From contig NZ_CP076061.1 in NCBI RefSeq assembly GCF_018729255.1, positions 372,001 through 436,000 on the forward strand: a DNA stretch of 64,000 nucleotides, read 5' to 3'. Under the pieces are notes generated by a model. It searched no databases, was not told the DNA's origin, and saw nothing but the letters and a program-made list of their open reading frames with translations. Position 1 is the stretch's first letter. Every line of letters starts with the position of its first letter. This document shows positions 17,130-27,966 of the stretch, one piece after another. This stretch comes from Cupriavidus sp. EM10 (GTDB taxonomy: Bacteria; Pseudomonadota; Gammaproteobacteria; Burkholderiales; Burkholderiaceae). Both the position numbers and the translations under genes were made by a program.

Positions 17130-19622
17130 ATGGACAATGCACACAGTCGCACCGTGGACGCGCTACCGGCGCTGGTATGGACCGCAGCCGCAGACGGTCG
17201 CACGGAATTCGTCAATCGGCGCTGGCATGACTACACCGGGCTGACCGTTTCCCAGGCATTGGGCGATGGATGGCATGTCGCGGTCCATCCCCAGGATCTG
17301 CCGGCCTGGCTTGCGTCGTGGCGCGGCGCTGTCGCCTCTGGCAATCCCGTCGAAGGCGAAGCGAGATTGCGACGGTTCGACGGGACGTACCGGTGGTTCC
17401 TGTGCCGCATCAGCCCGGTGATGGACGCAAGTGGCAAGGTCGAAAAGTGGTACGGCGTCAACTCGGATATCGAGGACCGGAAACAGGCGGAAGCCGCACT
17501 GCATGTACAGCAGGAGCGCTTCAGGGCAATCGCCGAAGAACTGCCTGGCCGAGTCAGGCGGGCGGAAGCGCTGCTTGCCGGTGAAAGGCGTCTGCTCGGG
17601 ATGGTCTGCGCCGGGCAGCCTCTGCCTGCCGTGCTCGAAGGGCTTTGCCACCTGGCCGAGGAGATCGAGAGCGATTGCCTTTGCAGCATCTCGCTGATCG
17701 ATGCCAAGGGCAAGGCGTTTGAATGGGTAGGTTCGCCGAGTCTGCCGGACACCTTCATGTATCCCGTGCACGGCGGCCATGTCGGCAAGGACGTGGGACC
17801 GTGCGGCGCTGCCGCGCACTCGCAAGAACAAGTCCTCGTATCCGATATCGAGCAGGAATCGCGGTGGCCCAAGGCCTGGCGGGAACTGAGTCTTGTGCAC
17901 GGTCTGCGCGCATGCTGGTCGACGCCAATCCCATCGCGCGGCCGCCTGGCCCGGGGCGTCGTGGCAATCTATCGCGCCAGCCCAGGCAATCCCACTCCTT
18001 TCCAGCTCGAGCTCATCAATCAGATCGTGCGCATTGCCGGCATCGCGATCCGTCGGTCCCGAAGCGACCTCGCACTCAAGACAAGCGAAGAGCGTTTCCG
18101 GGCCATCGTCGAAACGACGCCGGAATTCGTGAAGGTCATTGGCGGCGACGGTACGCTGCTGCATGTCAATGCCGTGGGCGCCGAGATCGCTGGTGCACGC
18201 CATCCTGAAGTGCTCGTCGGAACCTGCTTTTACGACCTGGTCGTGGCGGAGCATCGTGACCGCTATGTTGCCTTCAACGAGAAAATTTGCGCGGGAAACA
18301 AGGGCAACCTTGAATTCGACATCGTCGGGCTGGACGGCAAACGCCGGCAACTGGAAACCCATGCGGCGCCGATGCGGATCAGGGATGGCGCTGTGGCACA
18401 GCTGGCCGTGACGCGCGACATTACCGCGCAAAAACAGGCGAACGAGGCCCTGCGCCGCAGTGCGGCGCTGATGGCCAAGGTGGAACACCTTACGCATACC
18501 GGCAGCTTCTGCTGGCGCCCGGCAAGCGATGAGTTCATCTGGTCCGACCAGCTTTACCGGATCTTCGATTTCGAGCCTGGCACGCTGGTAACGATGGACC
18601 GGATGGTCCAGCGCATTCACCCCGGCGACCATCATCTTCTGGAGCACACACTCGAATGCGTGCGCAACGGCGACGATCTGGAATGCGACCATCGACTGAT
18701 TCTGTCCGACGGTTCGCTGAGGTACGTGTCCTTGCGTGCGCACGCGTCGCGAGACGACCAGGACCGGCTCGAATACATTGGCGCCATACAGGACGTCACC
18801 GAACGCCGGGAGTCGGAGGAAGCACTCAGCGCCCTCCGTGGCGAACTCGCCCATGTCAGCCGCGTCAACAGCCTGGGAACGTTGACGGCGTCGATTGCCC
18901 ACGAGATCAGCCAGCCGCTGTCCGGCATCCTCATGAACGCCAGCACGGGCCTGCGCATGTTGAGCGTGGATCCACCGAATATCCCGGGGGCGATGGCCAC
19001 GGTACAACGCACGCTCCGTGACGGTCGTCGCGCGTCGGACGTCGTGACGCGGCTGCGGGCGCTGTTTCAGAAGAAGACTGCCGAAACGGACGCGGTGGAT
19101 CTGGCCGAAGCCACTCGTGAAGTCGTGGAGCTGCTGCGCACCGAGACGCGCAAGCGACGCATAGCACTCAGACTGGAGACCATCGATGATCCACTGATCG
19201 TGCCAGGCGACCGGGTTCAGCTTCAGCAAGTTGTCTTGAACCTGCTCCTGAATGCCATCGAAGCCATGGATGGACTGGACAACCGGCCCCGCCGAATCCT
19301 GGTGCGAATCGAACGCGACGGCCCGGCGTGTGCGCGATTGGCGGTGACCGATTCCGGAATCGGGTTTTCGCCCCAGGACGCCAGTCGGCTCTTCGACGCT
19401 TTCTATACATCGAAAGGCGAAGGCATGGGCATCGGCCTTTCCGTCAGCCGCCGCATCGTCGAGAGCCATGGCGGGCGGCTGTGGGCCACAGCCAATCATG
19501 ACTTCGGCGCCACGTTCTCCTTCTCCGTTCCGTGCCGGAGGTCGGAATCGAAAGGCGAAAACGCCACGCTGTTCCAGCCCGCCCTGCCGGCCGATGCGCA
19601 CGTATCGTGGAGGCCAAATTGA
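17130..19622 (+). CDS. PAS-GAF-PAS-PAS sensor histidine kinase
   Basis: This 830-residue soluble kinase starts at the ATG at 17130, eight bases after AGGAAG. An upstream start at 17112 is less likely. Domains in order are PAS/PAC (about 10-125, ending YGVNSDIEDRKQ), GAF (155-310), PAS (315-440, LAVTRDITAQKQ), PAS (450-575, IGAIQDVTERRE), HisKA with the phospho-acceptor His591 in SIAHEISQPLSG, and a HATPase domain (about 690-800) with an N box LLLNAIEAMDG, DSGIGF and GMGIGLSVSR. It has no transmembrane helix, so the signal is intracellular and may be redox or a small ligand sensed by PAS or GAF. Its stop overlaps the start of a receiver-only regulator (TTGA), which indicates coupled translation. 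Confidence 0.9.
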   Translation: MDNAHSRTVDALPALVWTAAADGRTEFVNRRWHDYTGLTVSQALGDGWHVAVHPQDLPAWLASWRGAVASGNPVEGEARLRRFDGTYRWFLCRISPVMDASGKVEKWYGVNSDIEDRKQAEAALHVQQERFRAIAEELPGRVRRAEALLAGERRLLGMVCAGQPLPAVLEGLCHLAEEIESDCLCSISLIDAKGKAFEWVGSPSLPDTFMYPVHGGHVGKDVGPCGAAAHSQEQVLVSDIEQESRWPKAWRELSLVHGLRACWSTPIPSRGRLARGVVAIYRASPGNPTPFQLELINQIVRIAGIAIRRSRSDLALKTSEERFRAIVETTPEFVKVIGGDGTLLHVNAVGAEIAGARHPEVLVGTCFYDLVVAEHRDRYVAFNEKICAGNKGNLEFDIVGLDGKRRQLETHAAPMRIRDGAVAQLAVTRDITAQKQANEALRRSAALMAKVEHLTHTGSFCWRPASDEFIWSDQLYRIFDFEPGTLVTMDRMVQRIHPGDHHLLEHTLECVRNGDDLECDHRLILSDGSLRYVSLRAHASRDDQDRLEYIGAIQDVTERRESEEALSALRGELAHVSRVNSLGTLTASIAHEISQPLSGILMNASTGLRMLSVDPPNIPGAMATVQRTLRDGRRASDVVTRLRALFQKKTAETDAVDLAEATREVVELLRTETRKRRIALRLETIDDPLIVPGDRVQLQQVVLNLLLNAIEAMDGLDNRPRRILVRIERDGPACARLAVTDSGIGFSPQDASRLFDAFYTSKGEGMGIGLSVSRRIVESHGGRLWATANHDFGATFSFSVPCRRSESKGENATLFQPALPADAHVSWRPN

Positions 19623-19992
19623 GTCTGCGCTCGTTGATCGCCGTGGTCGACGACGACGAGTCGATCCGTGAATCGTTGCCCGACCTGTTGCGGGAATTCG
19701 GCTTCCAGGCCCGTGCCTTCGGGTCGGCCGAAGACTTTCTGGCGTCTGGCTGTGTCGACAAAACCCGCTGCCTGGTCCTGGATATCAGCATGCCGGGGAT
19801 GACAGGTCCGGAGCTGCAGCAGGCATTGCAGGACGCCGGGCGTGCGATCCCGATCGTCTTTATTACCGCCCACTGGGACGAAACGCTGCCCCGCGCGTCA
19901 TCGGCAAAGGCGCCGCCGATTGCCTTCTCAAGCCATTCAGCGACACCACCTTGTTGTGCGCCATCCAGGCTGCACTTCGCCGCCACCGCTGA
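19619..19992 (+). CDS. Receiver-only response regulator (one frame break)
   Basis: This is a single CheY-like receiver domain of 124 residues. The TTG start at 19619 overlaps the kinase stop and has GGAGG six bases upstream. The acidic pocket VVDDDES, the phospho-acceptor Asp in LVLDISMPGMTG and the Thr in FITAHWDE are visible. After about 19890 the frame breaks. One missing base in GCCCCGC restores VIGKGAADCLLKPFSD, which holds the conserved Lys-Pro, and a stop at 19992. With the next gene it makes a kinase plus two regulators, possibly a phosphorelay or a phosphate sink. Confidence 0.8.
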
Positions 19993-20048
19993 CCATCATG
20001 CCCCGTCTGGAGTCGCCCGTGACGCCTTGTCAAGTCAATGAGTACCGC

Positions 20049-20740
20049 ATGGAGCGGACGCCCGCCTCCCCCTGCCGGTTGTGTTTATCGTCGACGACGA
20101 TGTGTCGGTACGCGAGTCGCTGGCGGCAATGGTCCGATTTGCCGGGTTTAACGCCGAGACATTCGAGACCGCCCAGAACTTTCTCGCGCGCCCGCGCGCC
20201 TTGTCGCCATCTTGCCTGGTATTGGACATCAACCTTCCCGATCTGAACGGCCTGGATCTCCAGGCGCTGGTGGCAACCGACCGCACCGACATGCCAATCA
20301 TCTTCATCACTGGCTACGGTGACGTCCCTATGACGGTAAGGGCGATGAAGGCCGGCGCCGTGGAATTCCTGACCAAGCCCTTCGACGACCTGGTGTTGCT
20401 CGATGCGATCCGGGAGGCGATCGGCCGAAGCCGCCAGGCAATGGGGGATGCGGTCGAACTGAAAGCGATCCAGGGTCGATATGCATCGCTGAGTCCGCGT
20501 GAGCGCGAGGTCATGGCGCTGGTGGTTGTCGGCCACCTCAACAAGCAGGTCGGCGGCGAACTCGGCATCAGCGAAATCACGGTCAAGGCGCATCGCGGCC
20601 AGGTGATGCGCAAGATGGATGCCCGCTCACTGCCCGAACTGGTGACATTGGCCGTACGCCTGCGCTCGGGCGGCACAGACATGCCTGCCCCGCCCGTCCA
20701 GCCTGGCGGCACGGCGCCACACACCCGGCGTTTCGCATAG
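20049..20740 (+). CDS. FixJ/NarL-type response regulator (probable frame break near start)
   Basis: The receiver domain (FIVDDDVSVRESL, phospho-acceptor Asp in LVLDINLPDLNG, conserved KPFDD) is followed by a LuxR-type helix-turn-helix (LSPREREVMALVV, then ISEITVKAHRGQVMRKM). This is the FixJ/TodT architecture. The visible open frame begins with a GTG at 20081, inside beta-strand 1. One extra C in the C5 run at 20068-20072 would connect it to an ATG at 20049 and give the natural start MERTPASPLPVVFIVDDD, 230 residues. It is presumably the output regulator of the adjacent kinase. Confidence 0.85.
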
Positions 20741-20945
20741 GCAACAAAGGCTGCCGGGGACCGCCGCCAGGTCGGGGCGTTCGAACGGCATGGATCTTGC
20801 GCCCTCCCCCGCATTCCCCAGCATTTCGGCCGACTCGCGCTGGTTTCCCGGGCGCGGCGAGCTTCGACACGTAAACACGCGATACCGTGAAGAAACGGAA
20901 CGCATCGGCCGTTCGCTGCCCGTCCAACGTCATCCAGGAGCCATC

Positions 20946-22483
20946 ATGGAGAAGGAGTTCAAGTTCGAATTCGCAACGGACGACGATTCCGGTCTGCGCG
21001 ACTTGCCGACGCTGCTCGATCTCAAGATCGGAGCGCCAACGGAGCAAGCACTGGAAAGCGAATACTTCGACACGCCGGACTTCCTGCTGCGCCAGCATGG
21101 CGCGGCGCTGCGCGTCCGCCGCGCGGGAGACCATCTTGTACAGACATTGAAATCCGGTGGCGAGCCCGGCGGCGCAATGTTCGAGCGCGAGGAGTACGAA
21201 ACCGCGGTCGACGCGCCCAAGCCCGATCTGCACGCATTGCGCGCCATCGTCCCGAAATCATCGCCGCTGTCACGGCTTCTCAAGGATGCAGAACGGGCCG
21301 ACCAGTTGGCGCCCATTTTTCGCACCACGGTAACGCGCAAGACGTGGGCTCTCCAACTGCCCGGCGGCGATGACCTCGAATTGGCCCTGGACCGGGGCAA
21401 GGTCAGCGCCGCCGATCACGACAGCGCGTTCTCCGAGCTCGAACTGGAACTCAAGCACGGCGATCCGCACTGCCTGAACGAGGTCGCACTTCGACTCATG
21501 GACAGGATTCCGCTGCGCCTGAGCATGCAAAGCAAGAGCGACCGCGGCTACGACATGCTGATGCGCGAAAAGCGATCCGCCACAACCGCTGCGCCGGTCG
21601 AACTGAAGAAGCGCGATACCGTCAAGACGGCCTTCTGCAAGGTGATGCACAACTGCCTGGATCAGGTGCATGCCAATGCTCCGCTCGTGGCGGCAGGAAA
21701 CTCGCCCGAAGGCATCCACCAGATGCGCGTGGGTCTTCGGCGCTTTCGCTCCGCGCTGGACCTCTTCACGGAAGTTGCCACGCTACCTGAGGGACTGGAG
21801 GACGAAGTGAAATGGATCGCCAACGCGCTGGGCGAAGCCCGTGACTGGCACGTGCTGGCGAATGCCACGCTCGCGCAGGTCAATGCGGGCGACGACCATC
21901 GCGACGCGATGCAGGAAACCGAAGCGGCGGCCAGATCCATCGAGGCGGCACGGCAGGCGGATGCTGCCAACGCCGTGAAATCGCCGCGTTACGCCCACAT
22001 GATGCTGGCACTCGAACAGTGGTTGTGGAGCGCGCCATGGGGGATACGGACGACCCTGCGCGCCGGAAATTGCTGGACGCGCCAGCCGTCGACCATGCCG
22101 GTCGCGTGCTTGCCAAGCGGCACCGCAAGCTGGTTCGCCGCGCAAACGGTTTGCACAAGCTCGATGCGCCACATCGGCACCGCGCGCGGATCGCCGCCAA
22201 GAAACTGCGCTACGCGACCGAGTTCTTTGCCGATCTGTTCCGCCCCGCGACGCTGAAGCCTTACCGGCGCGTACTGGCGAAGCTGCAGGACGATCTCGGC
22301 TGGGGAAACGACATGGCGGTGGCCGACGGACTGCTGAACCACCTGGAACTGCATCACCGAAAAGCTGCGGCCGGCGCGGGCTACGCGCGCGGCTTCCTCG
22401 CTGCCCGGGTAGCCGATGACCGTTCGAACCAGAAGGCCCTGTGGAAACGGTTTCGCGCAACCGGCCGCCCGCAGTCGAGATAG
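20946..22483 (+). CDS. CYTH-CHAD domain protein (one frame break)
   Basis: The product has about 512 residues from an ATG at 20946 with AGGAG upstream. Residues 1-200 form a CYTH triphosphate-tunnel domain (MEKEFKFEF giving the ExExK-like motif, EYFDTPDF, ALRVRR). Residues about 220-500 form a CHAD domain rich in conserved His and basic residues (EGIHQMRVGLRRFRSAL, HRHRARIAAKKLRYATEFF). Such proteins are linked to inorganic polyphosphate binding or triphosphate hydrolysis. The frame breaks in the G5 run at 22039-22043. One added G joins the two CHAD parts. The gene stands alone, convergent with the TetR gene. Confidence 0.85.
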
Positions 22484-22521
22484 CGGCGCATCGCACGGCG
22501 ACGGTTCAATGGCAGAGCCCG

Positions 22522-23134
22522 TTACCGGCGTGCGGCGATGCCCTGAAAACACACATCGAGCATATGCGAAACGATCTGCTCGTCGTCCATCTTGCCGTAT
22601 ACGCGCAGGTAGTCGACCGCAGGGTCGCACGTACGCGAGTAATAGGAAAAAGGATGACGTCGTCGGGAAGCCCCGCGTCCAGGTCACCTGTCTTCTTCGC
22701 TTCGCCCACCAGCCCTTCAGCACGCCATTGAGCTTGAGCACGCGCGTCACGTAGCGCAGATTGCGCGTGAGCATGTCGCGAACGCTCGGGCTTGTTGACG
22801 GCAGGAACGGCAACCCGCCATCGAGTCGGACACGCAGCGCCCACGCCAGGAGCGCACGCAAGCGGTCCGCTGCCGTCTGATCCTGCGGCAGTCCATCCAG
22901 AAATTCCAGCGCGCCGTCGATCAGGCGAATCATTGCCGCCCCAACGAGGTCGTCCTTGGACCGGAAGTGCTTGTAGAGGATCGGCTTGGAAATCCCGACC
23001 TCGCCCGCAACGTCATCCATCGTCATCAGATCGAACCCCTTGCCCGCCAGGATGCGCGTGGTCGCATCCAGGATTGCGTCTTCACGCAACCGGAAGGTTT
23101 GATCCTTGAAGCTCAGCTTGCCCAAAATACCCAT
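22522..23134 (-). CDS. TetR-family regulator (two frame breaks)
   Basis: This is a TetR-type repressor of 204 residues. The N-terminal DNA-binding domain is clear: REDAILDATTRILAGKGFDL, then MDDVAGEVGISKPILYKHF. The ligand-binding domain runs to about 22712, where one missing base interrupts LNGVLKGLVGEAKKTGD. A second break in the A5 run at 22647-22651 interrupts VILF and YYSRTCDPAVDYL. After both corrections the protein ends at 22522. It lies divergent from the lipid-modification cluster with a perfect palindrome between, so it probably represses that cluster and itself. The ligand may be a fatty acyl compound, which is an inference. Confidence 0.8.
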
Positions 23135-23145
23135 TTGTGAATTTC

Positions 23146-23161
23146 GTTACTATGCAGTAAC
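23146..23161. promoter_or_regulatory. Candidate TetR operator
   Basis: GTTACTATGCAGTAAC is a perfect 16-base palindrome between the TetR gene and the divergent flavoprotein gene. It begins 12 bases upstream of the TetR start. Size and position are typical of a TetR-family operator. Confidence 0.65.
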
Positions 23162-23243
23162 CTTCTTTCCGAGACGGTAGGACCATAGTAGCACCCCAAT
23201 TCAAACGCATATCAATAACAGCTAAAAACCAGGAAGGTGGCTC

Positions 23244-24534
23244 GTGAGCGCTTTTCAGTCACTCGCACAGGATTGCGAATTGCTGTGGTCGGCGCCGGGA
23301 TCTCAGGATTGGCGAGCGCCTGGATGCTGTCACGCGATCACGCCGTCACGCTTTTCGAGGCGGGGGACTATCTTGGCGGCCATTCCAATACGGTCGACGT
23401 CAGCCTTGATGGCCACGTCTGCCCGGTAGACACCGGCTTCCTGGTGTTCAACGCGCGCACTTACCCGAATCTGGTCGCAATGTTCGAGGCGCTTGGCGTA
23501 CGGTCTCACGCGAGCGATATGTCTTTCGCGGTGTCGCTGGACGACGGGCGTCTTGAATGGGCCGGCACGAACCTGAGTACCGTCTTTGCCCAACGACGCA
23601 ACGCCTTCTCACCGACGTTCCTCGGCATGCTGCGGGACATCGTGCGCTTTAACGGTGCAGCGCAGAGCCATCTTGCGTTCGCCGACCACAGCGGCTGTTC
23701 ATTGGGCGACCTGCTGGCCGCCGGCCAGTATGGACAACCCTTTCGCCAGCACTACCTGCTGCCGATGGCCTCCGCCATCTGGTCATGCGCGACAACCGAC
23801 GTCCTGCGCTTCCCGGCAGCCACCTTCCTGCGCTTTTGCCTGAATCACGCGCTACTGCAGGTTCGCAACCGCCCGCAGTGGCGCACGGTCGCCGGCGGCG
23901 CACGCGAGTATGTTGGCCGCATTGCCGCGAAGCTCGACGACATCCGACTGGGCGTTGCCGTGCGCGCAGTACGTCGGGACGAAGCCGGCGTGACGGTGAT
24001 GACAGACGAAGGCTCAACTCGTTTCGATGCCATCGTCTTCGCATCGCATGCTCCAGATACCTTGCGGATGCTGGCCGATGCGACAGCAGACGAGCGCGAG
24101 GTGCTTGGCAGTGTGCGCTACGCCCCGAATGTCGCGATCCTGCACACCGATGCGACGCTCTTGCCCCGGCGCGCCCGCGTATGGTCCGCCTGGAACTACC
24201 TTGGCCGCCGTCATGATCACGCCGAACGCGCAGTGTGCGTGAGCTACCTTCTCAACCAGTTGCAGCCCCTTCCGTTCCGCACGCCTGTCGTGGTGACGCT
24301 CAATGCCTACCGGGACCCGGCCCCGGCACGGAGTTGCGCCGGTTTCACTACGACCATCCACTCTTCGACGTCGCGGCCATTGCGGCGCAGCGGCAACTGC
24401 CTGCCTTGCAAGGCAAACGGCGCACCTGGTACGCCGGCGCGTGGACGGGATACGGCTTTCACGAAGACGGCCTGAAATCGGCGCTCAATGTGGCTCGCGA
24501 CTTTGGCGCCTTGCCGAGCTGGTCCCAACTATGA
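23244..24534 (+). CDS. FAD-dependent amine-oxidase-like flavoprotein (two frame breaks)
   Basis: This flavin oxidoreductase of the NAD(P)-binding/amine-oxidase fold has about 430 residues. The dinucleotide motif IAVVGAGISGLASAWML is followed by EAGDYLGGHSNTVD and PVDTGFLVFNARTYPN, typical of the COG2907 group. A GTG at 23244 with AGGAAGG at ideal spacing is the likely start and needs one missing base near 23270. The GTG at 23237 is in frame but overlaps that ribosome-binding site. A second break in the C4 run at 24321-24324 separates VVVTLNAYRDP from GTELRRFHYDHPLFD. The stop overlaps the next start (ATGA). In related clusters this enzyme acts on membrane lipids alongside a cyclopropane-synthase-like methyltransferase. 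Confidence 0.82.
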
Positions 24535-25286
24535 AGCCCCACGCATTGCTCTTGCGCTGCCGCGTCATGCACGACCGCCTGCGCCCGGCTCGCAACCGCT
24601 TCGTGTACCCGTCTTTTGCCTGCGCGTCGACATCGATGCGCTGCCGGCCTTGCAACGCTGGTGGTTCGGCGTGAACCGCCGCCGCCTTTTCAGCCTGCAT
24701 ACGCGGGACTACGGACCGCGCGATGGCACAAGCCTGAGCGCCTGGATCCGTCCACGCCTGGCCGCCCTGGGCTTGCCGGACGACGGCCCGGTCTGGTTGC
24801 AGACCGCTCCGCGCATCTTCGGGTATGTCTTCAACCCGGTCAGCTTCTGGTATTGCTACGACAAGGCCGGCGCACTGCGGGCGCTTGTCGCTGAAGTGAA
24901 CAACACGTTCGGGATCATCACGCTTACCTTGTGACAGCGCCGGACCTCGGCGCCATCCACGCGCGCACGGTGCTCGCCACGCGCAAGCTCCTGCATGTGT
25001 CGCCCTTCAACACGCTGCTGGGCCACTACGCGTTTCAGGTGCGCGAAACGGAGAGCACGGCCTATACCGCCATTGACTACTTCGATGACGGTGGCCTGCT
25101 GCTTCGCACCTCGATCGGTGGCCGCAAGCTCCCGCTCACCCTGCCGCGCATGCTGATGGCCCTGGCAGGGCAGCCCTGGGCGGCAATCGCGGTCATCGTA
25201 CGCATTCACTGGCAAGCGTTCCGCTTGTGGCGGATGTCGGTTCCGTTTCACGGCAAGCACCCGCCTTCGGTACCCCCGTCGGCTGA
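24531..25286 (+). CDS. DUF1365 protein (about three frame breaks)
   Basis: DUF1365 proteins have no defined activity and almost always sit beside the flavoprotein and the methyltransferase. The start MKPHALLLRCRVMHDRLRP is at 24531. The frame breaks at about 24610 (RFVYP then VFCLRVDIDALPAL), at the G3 run 24911-24913 (VNNTFG then HHAYLVTAPDL), and probably near 25270, after which a TGA at 25284 ends the protein at 252 residues, a usual length. Family segments APRIFGYVFNPVSFWYC and LLHVSPFN are clear. Without the last correction the frame would run into the next gene. Confidence 0.78.
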
Positions 25287-25317
25287 TCCCCACTTCTGTC
25301 CGGCAATACCTGCTCAT

Positions 25318-26560
25318 ATGAACCGCCCTCCTTCCGACCAGCGTGCACTGCTACAACCTTGTATCCCAGCCCTGCTGCCGTCACGGACGTCCGTATTTGC
25401 CCGGATGTTCCTGGCTGCGCTCGAGCGCCTGGCCGTGGGCCATCTGGTGCTCTTACGGCCGGACGGGGAGGAGGCGATCTACGGCGATCCGCATGAAGCG
25501 CCGGGGGCTCGGCTGACGTTGCATGACTGGCGCGCGTGTGAGTCCATCCTGCGCGCCGGCGACATCGGCTTTGCCGAGGCCTATCGTGCCGGATGGGTCG
25601 ACACCCCGATCTGGTCGGCATGCTGCGACTGGCCCTGGAGAACGAGTCCGTCCTGTCTGGCGCCATCGACGGCGCATGGCTTGGCCGCCGTTGGTATCAA
25701 CTGCGACAGCTCTTGCGCAGGAACACACGGCGCGGCAGCCGGCGCAATATCTACGCCCACTACGATCTGGGCAACGCCTTCTATGCCATGTGGCTCGACG
25801 AGACGTGGAGCTATTCCGCTGCGTACTTCGACGGCCACGGCGAACGGTCGCTGGCAGCGGCACAGGAAGCCAAGTACGCACACATCTGCGACACACTCGC
25901 GCTGAAGCCGGGCATGCGCGTCCTGGAGATCGGATGTGGCTGGGGCGGCTTTGCAGTGCACGCCGCCAGACGCGGCGTGAACGTGCACGGCGTCACGATT
26001 TCCCCGGCCCAGCTGGCACAGGCAAGGATCCGCATCGAGCAGGCCGGGATGACAGACCGCGTCACGCTCGAATTGCGCGACTATCGCGACCTGCAAGGCA
26101 TTTACGATGCCGTCGTATCCATCGAGATGTTCGAAGCGGTGGGGCAGGCCTACTGGCCCGTTTTCTTCGACCAGGTTCACCGCAGGCTTCGCCCGGGCAG
26201 CCAGGCCGTGGTGCAGTCGATCACCATCGACGATGCACGCTTCGATGCGTACCGGTATGGCAGCGACTTTATCCGCGAGACCATTTTTCCTGGGGGAATG
26301 CTCCCCAGCCCGGAGCGATTTGCACACGCCGCAAGCCGATCCGGGTTCTCGAGCCGTCAGGTATTGGCCTTCGGCAAGGACTATGCGGAAACGCTGCGGC
26401 GATGGCGCGAGCGCTTCGAGGCACAAGCCGGGGGATCCTGGCACTGGGCTTCGACGAGCCATTCCTGCGCACGTGGCGGCTCTACCTGTGCTATTGCGAG
26501 GCCGGATTCGACGCCGGCCGCATCGATGTCATGCAGTTCCTTCTCACGCGCGGGGACTAG
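25318..26560 (+). CDS. Cyclopropane-fatty-acyl-phospholipid synthase family methyltransferase (two frame breaks)
   Basis: This SAM-dependent enzyme modifies unsaturated acyl chains of membrane phospholipids. It has 414 residues after correction. An N-terminal lipid-binding region includes DWRACESILRAGDIGFAEAY. IYAHYDLGNAFYAMWLD and SYSAAYF precede the SAM-binding VLEIGCGWGGFAVHAA near residue 205, and SIEMFEAVG follows. The frame breaks near 25608 (GWVDTP then DLVGMLRL) and in the G5 run at 26430-26434 (QAGG then ILALGFDEPFLRTWRLY). It could form cyclopropane or methylated/furan fatty acids. The flavoprotein neighbour favours a further oxidation step, which is an inference. Confidence 0.85.
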
Positions 26561-26669
26561 CATGGCACGGCACCTGGCAGCCCTGACGCTGGCGCTGGCC
26601 GCCCTGCCATCTGGCCTGGGGCGCCACGCCGGGTCCCGCATTGCGCCGGAAGCGCCCAGGACCCGCCAG

Positions 26670-27966
26670 ATGACAGCGCGCTCAATCCAGTTCATCGCCT
26701 ACGGTGCCCTGAGCCTCCCGCTTGCCATGGTGGCGCTGCCGATATACGTCCAGGCCCCTGCCTATTACACCTCCCGCCTTGGCATGCCTTTGTCGACGGC
26801 GGGCGTCATCCTGTTTCTCGTCCGCCTTGTCGATGCCGCACAGGACCCACTGTTCGGGCGCTGGGCGGATACGCTGGCGCGCAGCGGCCGCATCCCCGCC
26901 GCCTTGTCGATCAGTGCCGTCTGCCTTGCCGCCGCCTTTGCTGCGCTGTGGATGCCGATGGTCGCTGGCTCGGCCCTGGCCATCTGGTTTGCCGCTGCCC
27001 TGGTCGCCGTGTACGCGGCCCACAGCTTCATGAACGTCACGTACCTCGCATGGGGGCCAGGGTCGCGCGCGATAGCGATGGTTTGACCCAGGCGGCAGCG
27101 TGGCGCGAAGGGGCTGGCCTCCTGGGCGTCCTCATCGCCAGCGCCGTTCCGTCCTGGCTGCTGTCAGGCGAAGGTTCGGTGCCGCGCCAGGTCATGGTCC
27201 CGTTCATTGCGCTTTTTTCGTTCTGCTGGCGGCAGCACTGTGGGGCCTGCGCCTTGCGCCGCCATGGCATGCGCCCCGCATGCCGCCAGGTCACGCGGGG
27301 CGCGTGAGCGCAGACGCTTCGATGCAGGGGGTATGGGGCGCCGTGCGCGGCAACGGCCCGTTCCGCAGGATCCTGCTGCCCTATTTCCTGAACGGACTAT
27401 CCGTCGCCATACCCGCCTGCCTGGCCGTGTTCTTTATCGAAGACCGGCTTGGCGCAATGCACTGGGTCGCGCCCAGCCTGGGACTGTATTTCCTGGCTGC
27501 CGCCATGGGGCTGCCGCTATGGGTCCAGATATCCCGGCGCATCGGTCCCCGGCGCGCGTGGCGTGCGGCAATGTGCGTGGCGATCATGGCGTTCGTCTGG
27601 ACAGCGACGCTCGGGCCGGGAGATCTGTTGCCGTTCCTAGCGGCATGCATCGGATCGGGCTTTGCGCTTGGGGCAGACCTTGCATTACCGCCGGTCCTGC
27701 TGGCCCAGTGCATTCCCGATCGCGAGGGGTCCGGCGCCTACTTCGGGATCTGGACCCTGATCGGCAAGCTGTGCCTGGCCCTGTCGGCACTGATGCTCCC
27801 TGGGCTGGCGTGGCTAGGCTACCGGCCTGGCGCCCCCGCAGTCGGCGCACCTGGCTTGGCACTTGCGCTTGCCTACGCTGGCCTGCCCTGCCTGCTCAAG
27901 TTCGCGGCGCTGATGGCTTTGCGCACGAAATCGCCCACAGCCATCGTCACAGAGGAATACCAATGA
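26670..27966 (+). CDS. GPH-type MFS transporter (two frame breaks)
   Basis: This is a twelve-helix transporter of the glycoside-pentoside-hexuronide/MFS type, 432 residues. The ATG at 26670 has AGGA eight bases upstream. An ATG at 26562 is in frame but its extra 36 residues look unlike the family. DAAQDPLFGRWADTL is the helix 2-3 loop. Breaks lie in the G5 run at 27052-27056 (TYLAWG then ARVARDSDGL) and the T6 run at 27213-27218 (FIALF then FVLLAAALWG). The stop overlaps the next start (ATGA). It is probably a lipid-related transporter or flippase given its neighbours. The substrate is unknown. Confidence 0.78.

Noticed and set aside
17163..19601. An open frame of over 800 codons antisense to the histidine kinase
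   Set aside because: It mirrors the GC-rich codon bias of the kinase gene, has no recognisable domain and no ribosome-binding site. The kinase on the other strand has clear domains throughout.
26562..26670. A 36-residue N-terminal extension or separate small gene before the GPH transporter
   Set aside because: The extension does not resemble the family, and a better start with AGGA spacing exists at 26670.
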